This document shows positions 24,172-34,121 of a stretch of 64,000 bases of DNA, one piece after another. The notes below the pieces were generated by a model, which was not told where the DNA came from, made no database searches, and saw nothing but the letters and a program-made list of their open reading frames with translations. The stretch is from Lucifuga dentata (Eukaryota > Chordata > Actinopteri > Ophidiiformes > Bythitidae). The stretch lies in the NCBI GenBank assembly GCA_014773175.1, contig VXCM01001014.1, forward strand, positions 124,001 through 188,000. The letters are read 5' to 3'. Both the position numbers and the translations under genes were made by a program. Position 1 is the stretch's first letter. Every line of letters begins with the position of its first letter.

Positions 24172-24479
24172 TATATATTTCCAATTTCTAAGTTCATTTT
24201 TTATTTTCTCCATATATTTTTATACTTTGGTTTCTTAAGTCATATCTTCTCCCTTAATTTTATTTATAAGGAAACCCTCAGAGCACGTGAAATATAAAAA
24301 GAGTTCACCACATTGTTGGTGAATGTGACAATAAACCCTTTAACCATGAAGTCATACCCTGTCTCCTGTGAGCCTAATCCCTACTGATGTAAATGTGGGT
24401 GTTTTTGAATGAAAAAAAAATGTTCATCATGTTACAGCCTATTTTATTTTATTTATTTATTTATTTATTTTTACTTTTT

Positions 24480-24674
24480 TATTAATTTTGTTCTAGGAAA
24501 TTTGAAACGTGTTCTTTTGCACTATTCTCTGTATCTTTGTCCTGTTACTGCACTTCTTGTTTACATGCACTATGTTAAATGTAGCACCAGGAGGTCCTGG
24601 AGAAACAGCATTTGATCCCGACTGTATACTTATATATGGATGGTTTCACAATAAAGCTGATTCTGATTCTGAGA
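24480..24674 (+). mobile_element. LINE 3-prime end (L2/CR1-like tail)
   Basis: Ends with CAATAAAGCTGATTCTGATT, a tail common to fish non-LTR retrotransposons, preceded by TTGCACTATTCTCTGTATC and ACTGCACTTCTTG typical of the 3-prime untranslated part. Strongly 5-prime truncated with no reverse-transcriptase frame. A (TTTA)n stretch lies just upstream (24438-24475). Confidence 0.6.
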
Positions 24675-25271
24675 ACAAGCCATGACTGAGAAGTTAACAT
24701 CACACGTACAGTGAAAGAGGAGCTCCTCTTATGAAGATAATTGAATTGTGCATGGCGCTACCAGGTTTAGCTGTTTTTCTAACCAGTTTTTTTCAGCTTT
24801 TCTTTTACATAATTACGGAACACACTCAGTGTACATTCAATTAAAAGTGTCCATCAGATGGCTAAGGCTCTGAGGAATTGTGAAGCTTACACGTGTGGTA
24901 AAGACTTGGACTGTGCATTTTCTGCTTGTCACAATCATGCTCTATAATTTTTTTTTTTTTTTTTTNTTTTTTTTTTTTTTTTTGTCACTCCAATCCTGCC
25001 TTGCTGCTTTCCATGTATCCTCTCCTGCTGGCAACTCAGGCTGGGACAGATACCAAGCTGAGGTCTGACCCCTGCTGACAGAAATGAGATTTGTATTTAG
25101 AGATCTGTTGCTGGGGTGCTACATTTTACATTGCTGTCTGGTCTGACTCCAACCAATACAGTTTGCTTGATCCAGCATGAAGTGTTAAATTGGTTATTGC
25201 TTTAAGAAATGTTGTCACGAGGTCAGGGATATAAAACAGTCTGCTGGAGCTGTGGCAAGTACTATTCAGAG

Positions 25272-25273
<2 letters not shown>

Positions 25274-25304
<31 letters not shown>
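25274..25304. repeat. (TG)n microsatellite
   Basis: About 15 TG units, followed by GCATGCATGTGCACGTG alternating purine-pyrimidine sequence, which favours Z-DNA. Confidence 0.97.
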
Positions 25305-25305
<1 letters not shown>

Positions 25306-25489
25306 ATGCATGTGCACGTGTCTACACCACATTTATACCATTCTGAACATGTATACCTAAGCATATACATGTACATATACTGTATTCATTTATGTATGTA
25401 TGCATACATACATGTATACATGTATTTTAGAGTGTGTATGTGTGTTGTGTACAAGCATGCCCGTGTACATGTGTCTGTTTTTAAAGCCT

Positions 25490-25503
25490 GTTGCCATGGC
25501 ATC
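25490..25503. promoter_or_regulatory. X-box-like site (RFX motif)
   Basis: GTTGCCATGGCATC differs from the ideal palindromic RFX site GTTGCCATGGCAAC at one base. No adjacent promoter is visible, so it is an isolated motif match. Confidence 0.35.
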
Positions 25504-25560
25504 AAACAGTAAGAGAAGTCTTTGCTGACTGACTGGCCACCTGCTGACGAGAGAAACCCT

Positions 25561-25690
25561 GCAGAGAGGCAAGGAGAGGAGAGGAGGGAGGAGGAGAAAA
25601 GTGTAGGGAGAGAAGAGAGGAGAAAAGAGAAGTGGAAGAGCAACAGAGGAAAACAGCGAAAGGTGTGAAGAGAACAGAGGAAATGGAGCT
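25561..25690 (+). repeat. polypurine tract
   Basis: About 130 bases of almost pure A/G with AGGAGAGGAGAGGAGG-type blocks. The complement accounts for the serine/leucine-rich minus-strand frame at 25386-25643. Confidence 0.85.
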
Positions 25691-26037
25691 ATTCAGGATC
25701 TGAGAATCTTCTTACTGAACTGCAGTAGCCGTATCACACCCTGAGTGTGGATGGGTCTAATGTGATTAACATGAAATGGGACCACTTACATTAATCCTCC
25801 TGACACACAATTTCTGCCCCACATTCTACATGAAGACCGCAAATGATTCGCTGTGTAACAAGGATGCCAAGTCTCTCAAGTTGACTTGACATGTTCTGTC
25901 TCTGCCAAACACAGCATGCATTTTTATGATTCATAATAGCTCAAGTTACTTTTATTCACCTATTAAATAAGGTTTGGGCATGGAAAATGTATAGATTCAC
26001 ATTGTGACTGGGCTGTGGTGGTTGGTCTGTCACCATG

Positions 26038-26672
26038 TTAAAGGACCATACCGGTAAGTTTGCATGTTTAAGCCTGACATGTACAACCCAGTGTTAGCTT
26101 ACTGTCCGTCAATTTTCAAAACATAAACCCATATTTAATGTTCCTGTGATTTTTTTCAAATCCCTTAATCTTTCAAAATCAAATGTTCAGGTGATACACC
26201 CACCTTAAAACTCAACATTTTACCTTCTAACACTTATGCACAATTATGAAGACAAGGTTGTTTTAATTTTGTAAAAAGCAGTCTTTTCTCCTGAGACTAT
26301 ATTTCCTTTCAGAGAAATATATTGTCTATTCCATGCCATTGCGTGTTGTACTGGTTAAATAAAGTTTCTTCTTTTTCCTCAAAAAAAAAAAAAAAANTAA
26401 AAAAAAAAAAAAAAACTAATAAAAATAGTGTTAATTGTGATGGATTACTTACCTCAAGCACGTTTCAAGTCTCTACAAGTTGATTTTAATAGCGTACCGG
26501 AATGAACTGAAACCAATGGCAGTCTGGAAGGTAAGAAAAAAAAAAAAATCAAAAATTGACTGCCCCAGTAGTATATTTTGGGAAATTGTGGTCACTAACG
26601 AAACAACGAAACATGTGAGCAAGTTGTATATATTAGACTCAAACATGCACTATCAGCGGTATGATCCTTTAA
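26038..26672 (+). mobile_element. TTAA-type MITE, copy 2
   Basis: It starts TTAAAGGACCATACCGGTAA and ends ATGATCCTTTAA, with TTAA at both ends. Same orientation as copy 1. Shared core includes ACTTATGCACAATTATGAAG and TACAAGTTGATTTTAATAGC. An A run with one N at 26397 sits inside. This copy lacks the 77-bp block found in copy 1. No transposase. Confidence 0.85.
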
Positions 26673-27576
26673 TTATATGAACTGTTATATGCTGCTTCAA
26701 TCGAAAACAATAATTTGTATTGTGAGCAGGGATGAAGTTGTAATGTCACCACCAGTGAAGTAGCTGCACATTGCTATTCTGCACTCACTATTTTTCAGCC
26801 ATGTCTTGATTTAAACACTCATCTGAGGTGTTTAATGAAACTGATTAGCTTCAACAGTGCAAGTGTTATCACAAATAATAAAATAAAAGTGTTGAACCTT
26901 AACCTTAACCTTAAATGATCCGAGGGTATTTAAAGTTATCTACAGCATGAAGCTGATTCATTTGAATATTTGCATAAGCTCTTGTGCAGGAACAATATTT
27001 CTGTGTTGCACCTGTGCACCTGAAAGAATGAACGCTTGTCACACTTGTCTTTACAAATGGACATGAGCAGCAGATGAAGAATGATTTGTTCTTTCAAGTC
27101 ATGCCAGCCTATGCGCTATTAAATACATGTCCCTTTGATCTGTTTCAAACTATGACACGAATTACAACCGCGTACACTACAGCTACACAGTGAGCTTAGC
27201 AGAAAGCTCAGTGGCATTTCACCATGCACCACCAGCTCCGTGTCGCGCAATTACACAATCAATTACACTGTCATTACAGAACTACTTCTTTCCTAGTTTG
27301 TTTCTTCTCTGATGTTCACTTGTTTATTCATTTCGAATTCACATTACATCCAGTTGCATGTATTTCATCAAATAGAGAATAAATGAAGTGTATTTTTTTT
27401 TTCCAAAAATGTTCCAATTAATATTCAGATTTGTTTTGTATATAATATCTGATTGTATTTGTGCCACAAGTGTCAGTATGTCAAACTGTTTTAGTTGACA
27501 ATGTCAGCTGTAGGTTTATTGTACTTGGCCAGTGAACTGATTGCGGCTGTTTTAACTTATCATCTTGAGTGATTGT
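26673..27576. other. spacer, nothing recognised
   Basis: Unique sequence. A triple CCTTAA direct repeat lies at about 26897-26913 and is too short to be telomeric or a satellite. A complex patch lies at about 27070-27290. Confidence 0.65.
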
Positions 27577-27990
27577 GTGTAAAGTACTAGGTACATTTAC
27601 TCAAGTACTGGACTTACATGCAGTTTTGAGGTATTTGTATTTTACTTGAGTAAAATACAAGATATAGGACTTTTTTCTGTGAAAATCCAGATATCTCAAC
27701 TTTGAGAATTGTATCATTTCAAACCATTAAATATTCAGGACACAGGTTGTGTTTAAACTGTTGGGTTACAGTGGGTTAAAACTACAACACTGGGTTAAAA
27801 CCTTATACATATACCCTAATTCTTCAGGGAATTCTGATTATTCATTCATTAACATGTACCATGCAGATAAATGTTAATTCATCAATCATTTAACACTGAC
27901 AGGGACCATTCCTCACAATGGGAAGTTTTACTTTGGGTACTTGAACTTGTACTGCTGAGTGTTCTTAACTCTTATATTACTTCCTCCAGC
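27577..27990. mobile_element. diverged AGTAAAAGTACT-type teleost repeat
   Basis: Contains AAAGTACTAGGTACATTTAC, TTTTGAGGTATTTGTATTTT, ACTTGAGTAAAATAC and, towards the right, TTTACTTTGGGTACTTGAAC. This series matches a highly abundant percomorph repeat built from ACTTAAGTA and AGTAAAAGTAC phrases. Old and internally altered. Confidence 0.55.
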
Positions 27991-29254
27991 CCTGGTGAAG
28001 ACCAAACATTTTTCAATTTAATTTTTTCTAAAACAGTCTCTATTGTAAACCTATTGATTCCATTGTCTGTTACCAAGTCTGTTAACAAGTCACACACAAA
28101 TCTGCTATATTTCCTGCATTGATCTGACTTTTGATTTCTCTGGACAGACAAAATCTTCATGAAAACACTAACAGCAGAACACTAAATCTGGAGATGAGTA
28201 CGGTGTAAAGGAGTTAAGGCTAATTTTGTAACAGCGGAGCTTGCTTATGGTTTGATCCCCATGACATCTGGTGACAGCTTTCAGCTGAGGTTGGCTCGAG
28301 TCCACAACTTTACTTCCGTTGCATCGGTAATGCTCACTGTCTATTTATACAGTGCGAGCAAATGGCCATAGCAGGCTTTGTGCTGTGGTATTAACAAGCT
28401 GAGATCTCTGAACAAAGGAACCAGTGGACATGAAGAGTTATTCGACAGGGGGAAAGGCAGCTCTGTGAAATGTTTGGGATGACTTCCTCATTGTTGAGAA
28501 GCACCCACTTCCTCATGCAGGGAATGGTTTTTGGAGGTGGGGTTACTTGTGTACTTTGTTTACTCTAGGGACTGGGCACAACAGGGGCAGTCTGGACGAG
28601 ACTGTACATCCTCCTGCATTATTACTGAAAATTTATCATAACAAGAAAAAAAAATCCACCAAAGGGGAAAGCAAAAATGAAGAGATTTCTTGAATCTGGC
28701 AGGAAAATATGTCTACAACAAAACATTATCTGACCTTATAACTACTAACAAAAAGTTGCTTTAAGGCTGGTCTTCTGAAACTTAAGAAATTTAAAGGACT
28801 ACAAGTTTATGGTTCTTAAAAACATTCCTGCCAAGCCTGTAAATAAACAGTTATTTTGGTGTTTGCAGAGTGATGGAATACATCAAACATGGATTGCATG
28901 ACAGTCAAGTGCCAAAGAATTGTGTAAAACCATGTCATTTTCTCAATACTAGTGCATTGAGCTCAAATAATTTAAGCTCTTTTGTAAGCTCCCGCTACAT
29001 TAATCATCACTGTCCTATTACCAACAAGAGTTTGGAAGGGGTCTCACAGATAAAAGCCAATGAAAATCAGCATGTAATGAGCTGATTCATAGTGAAGAGC
29101 TTCATACTGTTTCATCTAGTGTCAGAGCGAAAATGACATGTTAAATCAGCAAAGGAAACCTAAATTCTCTACTTTAGAGCTTCGGAAATTGTGAGACAGA
29201 TACAGAAAGATGTGACCATACAAACACTAACGGCAATCTGATGTATGGGAGGTG
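27991..29254. other. spacer with a complex block at 28.2-28.6 kb
   Basis: The block 28200-28610 is less AT-rich and unique (TTTCAGCTGAGGTTGGCTCG) and could be regulatory. The rest is AT-rich. No coding potential is recognised. Confidence 0.55.
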
Positions 29255-29259
29255 AGTGT

Positions 29260-29337
<78 letters not shown>
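29255..29337. repeat. compound (TG)n(AG)n microsatellite
   Basis: TG repeat passing directly into an AG repeat of about 22 units. Accounts for the three serine/leucine and histidine/threonine-repeat minus-strand frames here. Confidence 0.97.
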
Positions 29338-29340
<3 letters not shown>

Positions 29341-29480
29341 CAGAAGATGAGGCTTGAGGAAGAGGCACAATGCCACAAGAATGTGGCAATGCGTGAGAGA
29401 CCAGCTCAAAACTCGCCATACCAACTGATCAACAGAGTGGCTTTATATATATTATTATTATATAAGCTAGTTTATATATA

Positions 29481-29699
29481 CAGGGTGTCCCAAAAAATGT
29501 ATACACACTCTGAATGATTAAAAATACAATGTTTATTAAGATATATCTAGGTTTTATAATCCAAGTTAAAGAAGACAAGTGTAGAATCTTTTGCTTAGTC
29601 TTGCTTCTGCCATTACTTCAAATCAGTTACACATGTAAAAAAAGAAAGTTTGAGGTGAGTTATAATCAAAGTGTGTATACATTTTTTTGGGACACCCTG
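29481..29699. mobile_element. mariner/Tc1-type MITE, 219 bp
   Basis: Terminal inverted repeats begin CAGGGTGTCCCAAAAAA and extend through TGTATACACAC on both ends (about 28 bp with one indel). The CAGGGTGTCCC terminus is typical of mariner-like elements, which insert at TA. The left flank is TA, the right flank is CA, consistent with a mutated duplication. The interior has no transposase, so it would depend on an enzyme made elsewhere. Confidence 0.85.
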
Positions 29700-29700
29700 C

Positions 29701-29708
29701 ACTATCAC
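29701..29708. repeat. hAT target-site duplication, left
   Basis: ACTATCAC, identical to the octamer at 31009-31016. It starts one base after the mariner-type MITE ends. Confidence 0.8.
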
Positions 29709-30128
29709 CAGCGGCAGGCTGTGCATTTTACACCCAGGCCTTCAATGCGATCCTCCCGCAATTAAACCACCTTCTAATAAGCTCATGACACTAGGGCTAT
29801 ATACTGCTGTCATTCGACATAACCACCCCATATTCACAGTGCCAGTAACCTTTATCGAATGGAATAAAGTGAATTAACATGAGGATCAACACCTATGTTG
29901 GTTACAACACACTAACTGCACAGACATGAATAGGATGTAGCATTGTTATGCATTATGACAGGATGCTGCATCACATATAAACATGGCATAGCCTAAATCA
30001 GTGTCATTACCAAAGAAACAAGAACAAACAACAACCATCACATTTACTCATACAAACAGTGAGCAAGCAAAAATGCCGTAAAACACAAATAACACAAGCA
30101 GTATTCAACAGGCCTCCCACAGAATCCA

Positions 30129-30263
30129 GCCACATAAAAATCCATCAAACTTACCAAAGCTGCTCATCATCTGAAGATAAAGTCCATCCTCCTTANGCCA
30201 CATAAAAATCCATCAAACTTACCAAAGCTGCTCATCATCTGAAGATAAAGTCCATCCTCCTTA
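30129..30263 (+). repeat. probable false duplication at an N joint (67 bp x 2)
   Basis: 30129-30195 and 30197-30263 appear identical and are separated by one N at 30196. This pattern indicates overlapping contig ends placed side by side rather than merged. Confidence 0.9.
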
Positions 30264-30590
30264 CTTTCTTTATAAAGAGTTTAACAACACGGTTGTACAT
30301 TATTGGTGCGTTTCAGTTCCAAAATATGAAAAAAAGCATTGTCAGTTAATTCATTTCTTCTCCTCCTTTAGCCATTGCGTGTTAAAAAACAACAGGGCTA
30401 AGTAAAAATCGAAACAAAAAGCACTATATCTAAAAATCTAAATGTCAAGAAAGAAAGTTTAAATAAACATTAATGCTATGTTACATGCTAGCTAGGTTTA
30501 CTTGAGTTAGCTAAGCTAATCGGCTCTCTTCTTCTTCTTCTGATGAATTTCTGGCAGGCTGTAGCTGTGTAGCATAATGCTGTACTCCGA

Positions 30591-30633
30591 TGACGTAGGC
30601 CAAGGCCAGCTAGAAGGCCCTGACGTATAAAAG
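30591..30633 (+). promoter_or_regulatory. promoter-like CRE/TATA cluster inside the hAT element
   Basis: Two TGACGTA motifs (30591-30597 and 30621-30627), the second running directly into TATAAAAG (30626-30633). GATTGG (inverted CCAAT) boxes follow at 30664 and 30793. This may be the remnant of a transposon promoter. Activity is not shown. Confidence 0.35.
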
Positions 30634-31008
30634 AATATGCCCAACATGGCACACTCGAAATCTGATTGGTTAAAATATATGACAATCAACAACATCGTCC
30701 CATTTGCTTGAATAGCAGAGGGAATTCACTTGAGATTCTGAAGGCCTCCGGCTAGATTTTTTTACCCAGAGACAGCATAGGTGGAAAAATCTGATTGGAT
30801 AAAAGCTCTAATTTCTATGAGCTGCACTGGAAGCAGTGCAACTGAGGGAGAGTAGCAATGAAATGACGTTAATAACAAAACTGATGGGAAGGAACTTTGT
30901 AAAATACATATAGCATTAATAAAATATATATTGAATTATAAAAATATAATTTGATGATTCTGACAATCTCTAGGCCAGCAGAGATGTGGCCCTGACCGCA
31001 CACCACTA

Positions 31009-31016
31009 ACTATCAC
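31009..31016. repeat. hAT target-site duplication, right
   Basis: ACTATCAC, exact match to 29701-29708, marking the right boundary of the element. Confidence 0.8.
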
Positions 31017-31329
31017 TAACTAACACGTGAGGCAAATACAGTTTCAAACATCACCAGGTTTCATACCACTGTAATTTACCACCAGTCTGAAACAGGTCTT
31101 AATTATTGTTTGACGGGTGTTTTCTAAATTGCTTCCTTGACATCCAAATAATTAAATGCTGGAGTAAATACCTTTTCAAGGCAAACACTAAACGACACTG
31201 CTAACAGGCATTTAAGAATGAAAGCTGCATTTAAGAATTAACATGGTTGCATGACGACATTTTCCCTAATCGACCAGTTATATCTGGCACTGTGTTTTAT
31301 GAATTCTACCCAAAATGTTAGGAATTCTT

Positions 31330-31498
31330 CACATTGGTTTGATACTTGAAATGACATTAAATTGAAAATAGATCATAATACAGATGTTGTAACATACACT
31401 TATTTTCCTTGGATAAAAAACAACAATAACCATGTTAAGAAAAGATCTTGACACTTCATTTTAAATCTACTTTTTTTTTCTTTTTTTTTTTTGCAGTG
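31330..31498. mobile_element. degenerate CACTGCAAAAA-family repeat, right end
   Basis: Ends in T-rich sequence plus TTGCAGTG at 31491-31498, the right terminus expected for this fish family. Left part is eroded, start approximate. The terminus imitates a splice acceptor (polypyrimidine tract plus CAG). Confidence 0.45.
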
Positions 31499-31760
31499 TA
31501 TTTCCGGCTCTCCTGGGGTTTGAACATGAGCCGGACCACCTTCGATCTTTGTCACGCATTATTCACCGCTGCATTGCGACAGACTTTGTTTTAGCGCGGC
31601 TGCAGCGGGACATCTGGTCTTACAGCGGCTGCCACCTGTTTCTGCCGAGGGATCATTCACAAAACTGGGATCCATGATATGCCCATTTGTCGATGGCATT
31701 AGTTGCAACGTGTCATGTGATGTGAGAGACTAAAGCTCTGGAATAAGTACTATCTCAGAT
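31499..31760. promoter_or_regulatory. GC-richer candidate regulatory island (exon considered)
   Basis: Abrupt change from the T-rich repeat end to complex sequence with several CpGs (TTTAGCGCGGCTGCAGCGGG). One + frame is open from the TTTGCAG boundary to a TGA at 31676-31678, roughly 60 codons, which with the acceptor-like boundary could suggest a terminal exon. Because that boundary is better explained as a transposon end and the peptide resembles nothing known, I favour a non-coding element. Confidence 0.35.
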
Positions 31761-32340
31761 TTCCCATTAAAGATGAACAGAGAGAGCGAGCAAGAGAGGA
31801 TAAGATTTTTTTTTCCCATTCCATAAAATAAATATGACATTGTAACAGTAAAGCCAGCTATGATTACCTAACAATATCATCTCATCTGGTTTCTGATGCA
31901 AATATGAGATCTGGCCATACTAAATGACCACACAGAATACAGAAAGAATAAAGGGAGGAAAGCAAGAAGGAAAGAAGAAAAGAAAGTCCTGCAATGATTT
32001 TAAAATGAACTGAAATGGCAGCCTGCCTGCTGATAATTAGGCCAAGACTCTACAAGAACTTAAAATACTTTTGTGTGATCAAGCAAAGAGTTCACCATCA
32101 TTAAGATAAGGAAATAAATCCGAGCCTGTTTTGTCCATCTGGCAAGAAAAAAGGTATGACTGAATTGATTAAGCTCACTGAGAGGTACTGACAGCAATCC
32201 ATAGATCATACTGAACCTGCCATTTTATTAATAGACTCAAACAAAACAAGGATTACATATAGAGCACTTAGCAAACACAATGGCCTTCTGCCCATCGCTT
32301 CTGTGTCCAACTGCACTCCTCAGGAACAGCAGACGCTAAT
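31761..32340. other. spacer, nothing recognised
   Basis: Unique AT-rich sequence with a purine-rich patch at about 31940-31985. No gene is recognised. Confidence 0.7.
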
Positions 32341-32364
32341 AAGATGCCAAGAGAAACAGAGGAA

Positions 32365-32406
<42 letters not shown>

Positions 32407-32431
32407 NAAGATGCCAAGAGAAACAGAGGAA

Positions 32432-32473
<42 letters not shown>
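32341..32473 (+). repeat. probable false duplication at an N joint over an (AG)n tract (66 bp x 2)
   Basis: 32341-32406 and 32408-32473 both start AAGATGCCAAGAGAAACAGA and end in an AG repeat plus ATT, with one N at 32407. The AG microsatellite is real, but its presence twice is probably an assembly artefact. Frames running through it are spurious. Confidence 0.9.
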
Positions 32474-32476
<3 letters not shown>

Positions 32477-32605
32477 TATTTCAAGGTTTGGAGAGTTCGG
32501 AATGAAACAAGAAAAATCCTGGAATGAACTCACACTCTCTACTGAAGTAAATTCTCTGACATTAAATGTGAAAAGTGTGTGTGTATATGTTTGTGTATAT
32601 CTTAA

Positions 32606-32608
<3 letters not shown>

Positions 32609-32644
<36 letters not shown>
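32609..32644. repeat. (TG)n microsatellite
   Basis: About 17 TG units preceded by an interrupted TG-rich lead (32574-32606). Confidence 0.97.
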
Positions 32645-32646
<2 letters not shown>

Positions 32647-32739
32647 CTATGTCCTCACAGGCAAGGAAGTTGGGGTGGATGGGCGTGGATAAGAAAAATA
32701 CATCAAACTTCCTGTCTGTAAGTAAAAAGCACACTGAGG

Positions 32740-33012
32740 TATAGAGAGGTTGACTGAAAGGGTGTTTTCCCGTCAGGGGGTAAAAACAACCCAGAGCAGG
32801 AGTTTCTTCACACCCGCCTTGTTAATTAGCTTCCCGATGGTGCTTGGAAAGTTTTCGCTTCATGAGCTCTTAACACCTCACACAGCAGGGAGGCCGGGGG
32901 CGGNGGGGGGGGGGCGTCTTTCAGCTTTACAGGACTTGAGCAAAAAAACTTATTGCAGATCAGTCTCGTGCGCCAAGATGTCGGCCAACAATAAAGCATA
33001 TTTACATTCATG
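32740..33012. promoter_or_regulatory. candidate regulatory island with an unresolved G run
   Basis: Complex, partly GC-rich sequence including TAATTAGCTTCCCGATGG. The G-rich tract at 32891-32914 contains one N at 32904, so its length is unknown and any frame across it is unreliable. Confidence 0.3.
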
Positions 33013-33229
33013 AATCCTATTTTTTGTAATTATGTCATGTCTATAAAAGCATCAGTGAACACCCAGAAGAACAGTAAAGTTACATATTATGCAGTACAAC
33101 TATTCTGACAGTGAAAATTTCAGCCCATATCTAGGGAATCTTAAGCATAAATGTGCTATATAAGGACTTTCAAGCAGCTTTATGAAGTTACATAATTTGA
33201 TTTAAGGTTGTGGAATCAATCTTTTTGTT

Positions 33230-33990
33230 GAAGTATTGCAATAACAGGAATTTAATTCAAGATAATCTTGCCTTATGTGATATGATCTTATCTGATTCAA
33301 GGAAAAATAATCAGGTAAATGCATTAGGTTGTTAGAATCTTTAAATTTTAAGTGGTCATGATTTGTCAAGTATTCAGTCTATTTTTTCAGCTTGAGCCAG
33401 CTAAAAATAAGACTAAAAAGTGGATTTGATAGTTGATAAATTAATATTGCAAACATCTACTGTGAAAAAATGATGGCACTTATTTAAAATTCTGAACAAG
33501 TCATTTTGTCTGTTACAAGTTTTATAAGTCCTTTAAGTTTTATCTCATTAAACCAAATGAAAAAAACAATCTGCTACAGTGGTGATATTATTTCAACCCA
33601 TTTTCAATACAACACAAATTGTTTTACGAATTTAATAAAAAAAAAAAAAAGCNAAAAAAAAAAAAAAGTCAGGATCTTGAGCCAGAATTAAAGCAGATCA
33701 TTGCAATCCAATCAAGAAAACGAAACTTGATTCAACAAAGTTTTTCCACACGACTGTCATGTGATATATGTTTTATTGAGTCCTTCACACTCACTGCCAT
33801 TAACTATTTACAGGCTTGGCAGAAAGGTCAAAATTTTTACAAGCAGAAATTCCTTGTCATGTCTTAAAACTCAGATAATGAGGCGAATTAAAAGATAATC
33901 TTGTTTCAAGCATTTTTTTTTTTTTTTACCTTGAACTACAAATGTTTCATTGCTTATATGAACTTCAACAACTTCAATTTAATCCAGCAT
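33230..33990. mobile_element. degenerate CACTGCAAAAA-family repeat
   Basis: AT-rich relic with phrases TTCAAGATAATCTTGCCTTA, ACTTGATTCAACAAAG and AGATAATCTTGTTTCAAGC. The middle phrase recurs in the relic at about 9050. Termini not recognisable. Contains an A run broken by GCN (N at 33653). Confidence 0.35.
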
Positions 33991-33992
33991 TA

Positions 33993-34121
33993 CTAGTTTT
34001 AAAATCACATAGTGTTTTGTTGTGTCCAGAGTTAAGTATATATATATATATATATANCTAGTTTTAAAATCACATAGTGTTTTGTTGTGTCCAGAGTTAA
34101 GTATATATATATATATATATA
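33993..34121 (+). repeat. probable false duplication at an N joint over a (TA)n tract (64 bp x 2)
   Basis: 33993-34056 and 34058-34121 both start CTAGTTTTAAAATCACATAG and end in a TA repeat, separated by one N at 34057. Confidence 0.9.

Larger units (their letters stand above)
24675..26037. other. spacer with simple repeats and a complex block
   Basis: A T run with one N at 24966 is followed by complex sequence at 24985-25260. After the TG repeat comes a region of ATACATGTA-like alternation (25360-25430). No gene is recognised; frames across the TG repeat are simple-repeat translations. Confidence 0.65.
29709..31008. mobile_element. hAT-type non-autonomous element
   Basis: Bounded by perfect 8-bp duplications (ACTATCAC), the hallmark length for hAT insertions. 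The left end is CAGCGGCAGGCTGTG and the complement of the right end is TAGTGGTGTGCGGTC, a short imperfect inverted repeat of the CAGTGG class. About 1.3 kb as assembled, of which 68 bases (67-bp copy plus N) are probably an assembly duplication. No transposase frame; the 65-codon minus frame at 30488-30685 is unrecognised. A CRE/TATA-like promoter remnant is inside. Confidence 0.8.

Noticed and set aside
26897..26913. CCTTAA triplet resembling interstitial telomeric DNA
   Set aside because: The unit is CCTTAA, not CCCTAA, and only three copies.
29701..31016. Possible single composite transposon with the adjoining mariner-type MITE
   Set aside because: Terminal repeats and target duplications differ, and the octamer duplication excludes the MITE.
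32303..32744. Long frames rich in Glu-Arg or Ser-Leu repeats
   Set aside because: Translations of AG and TG microsatellites, lengthened by an N-joint duplication.
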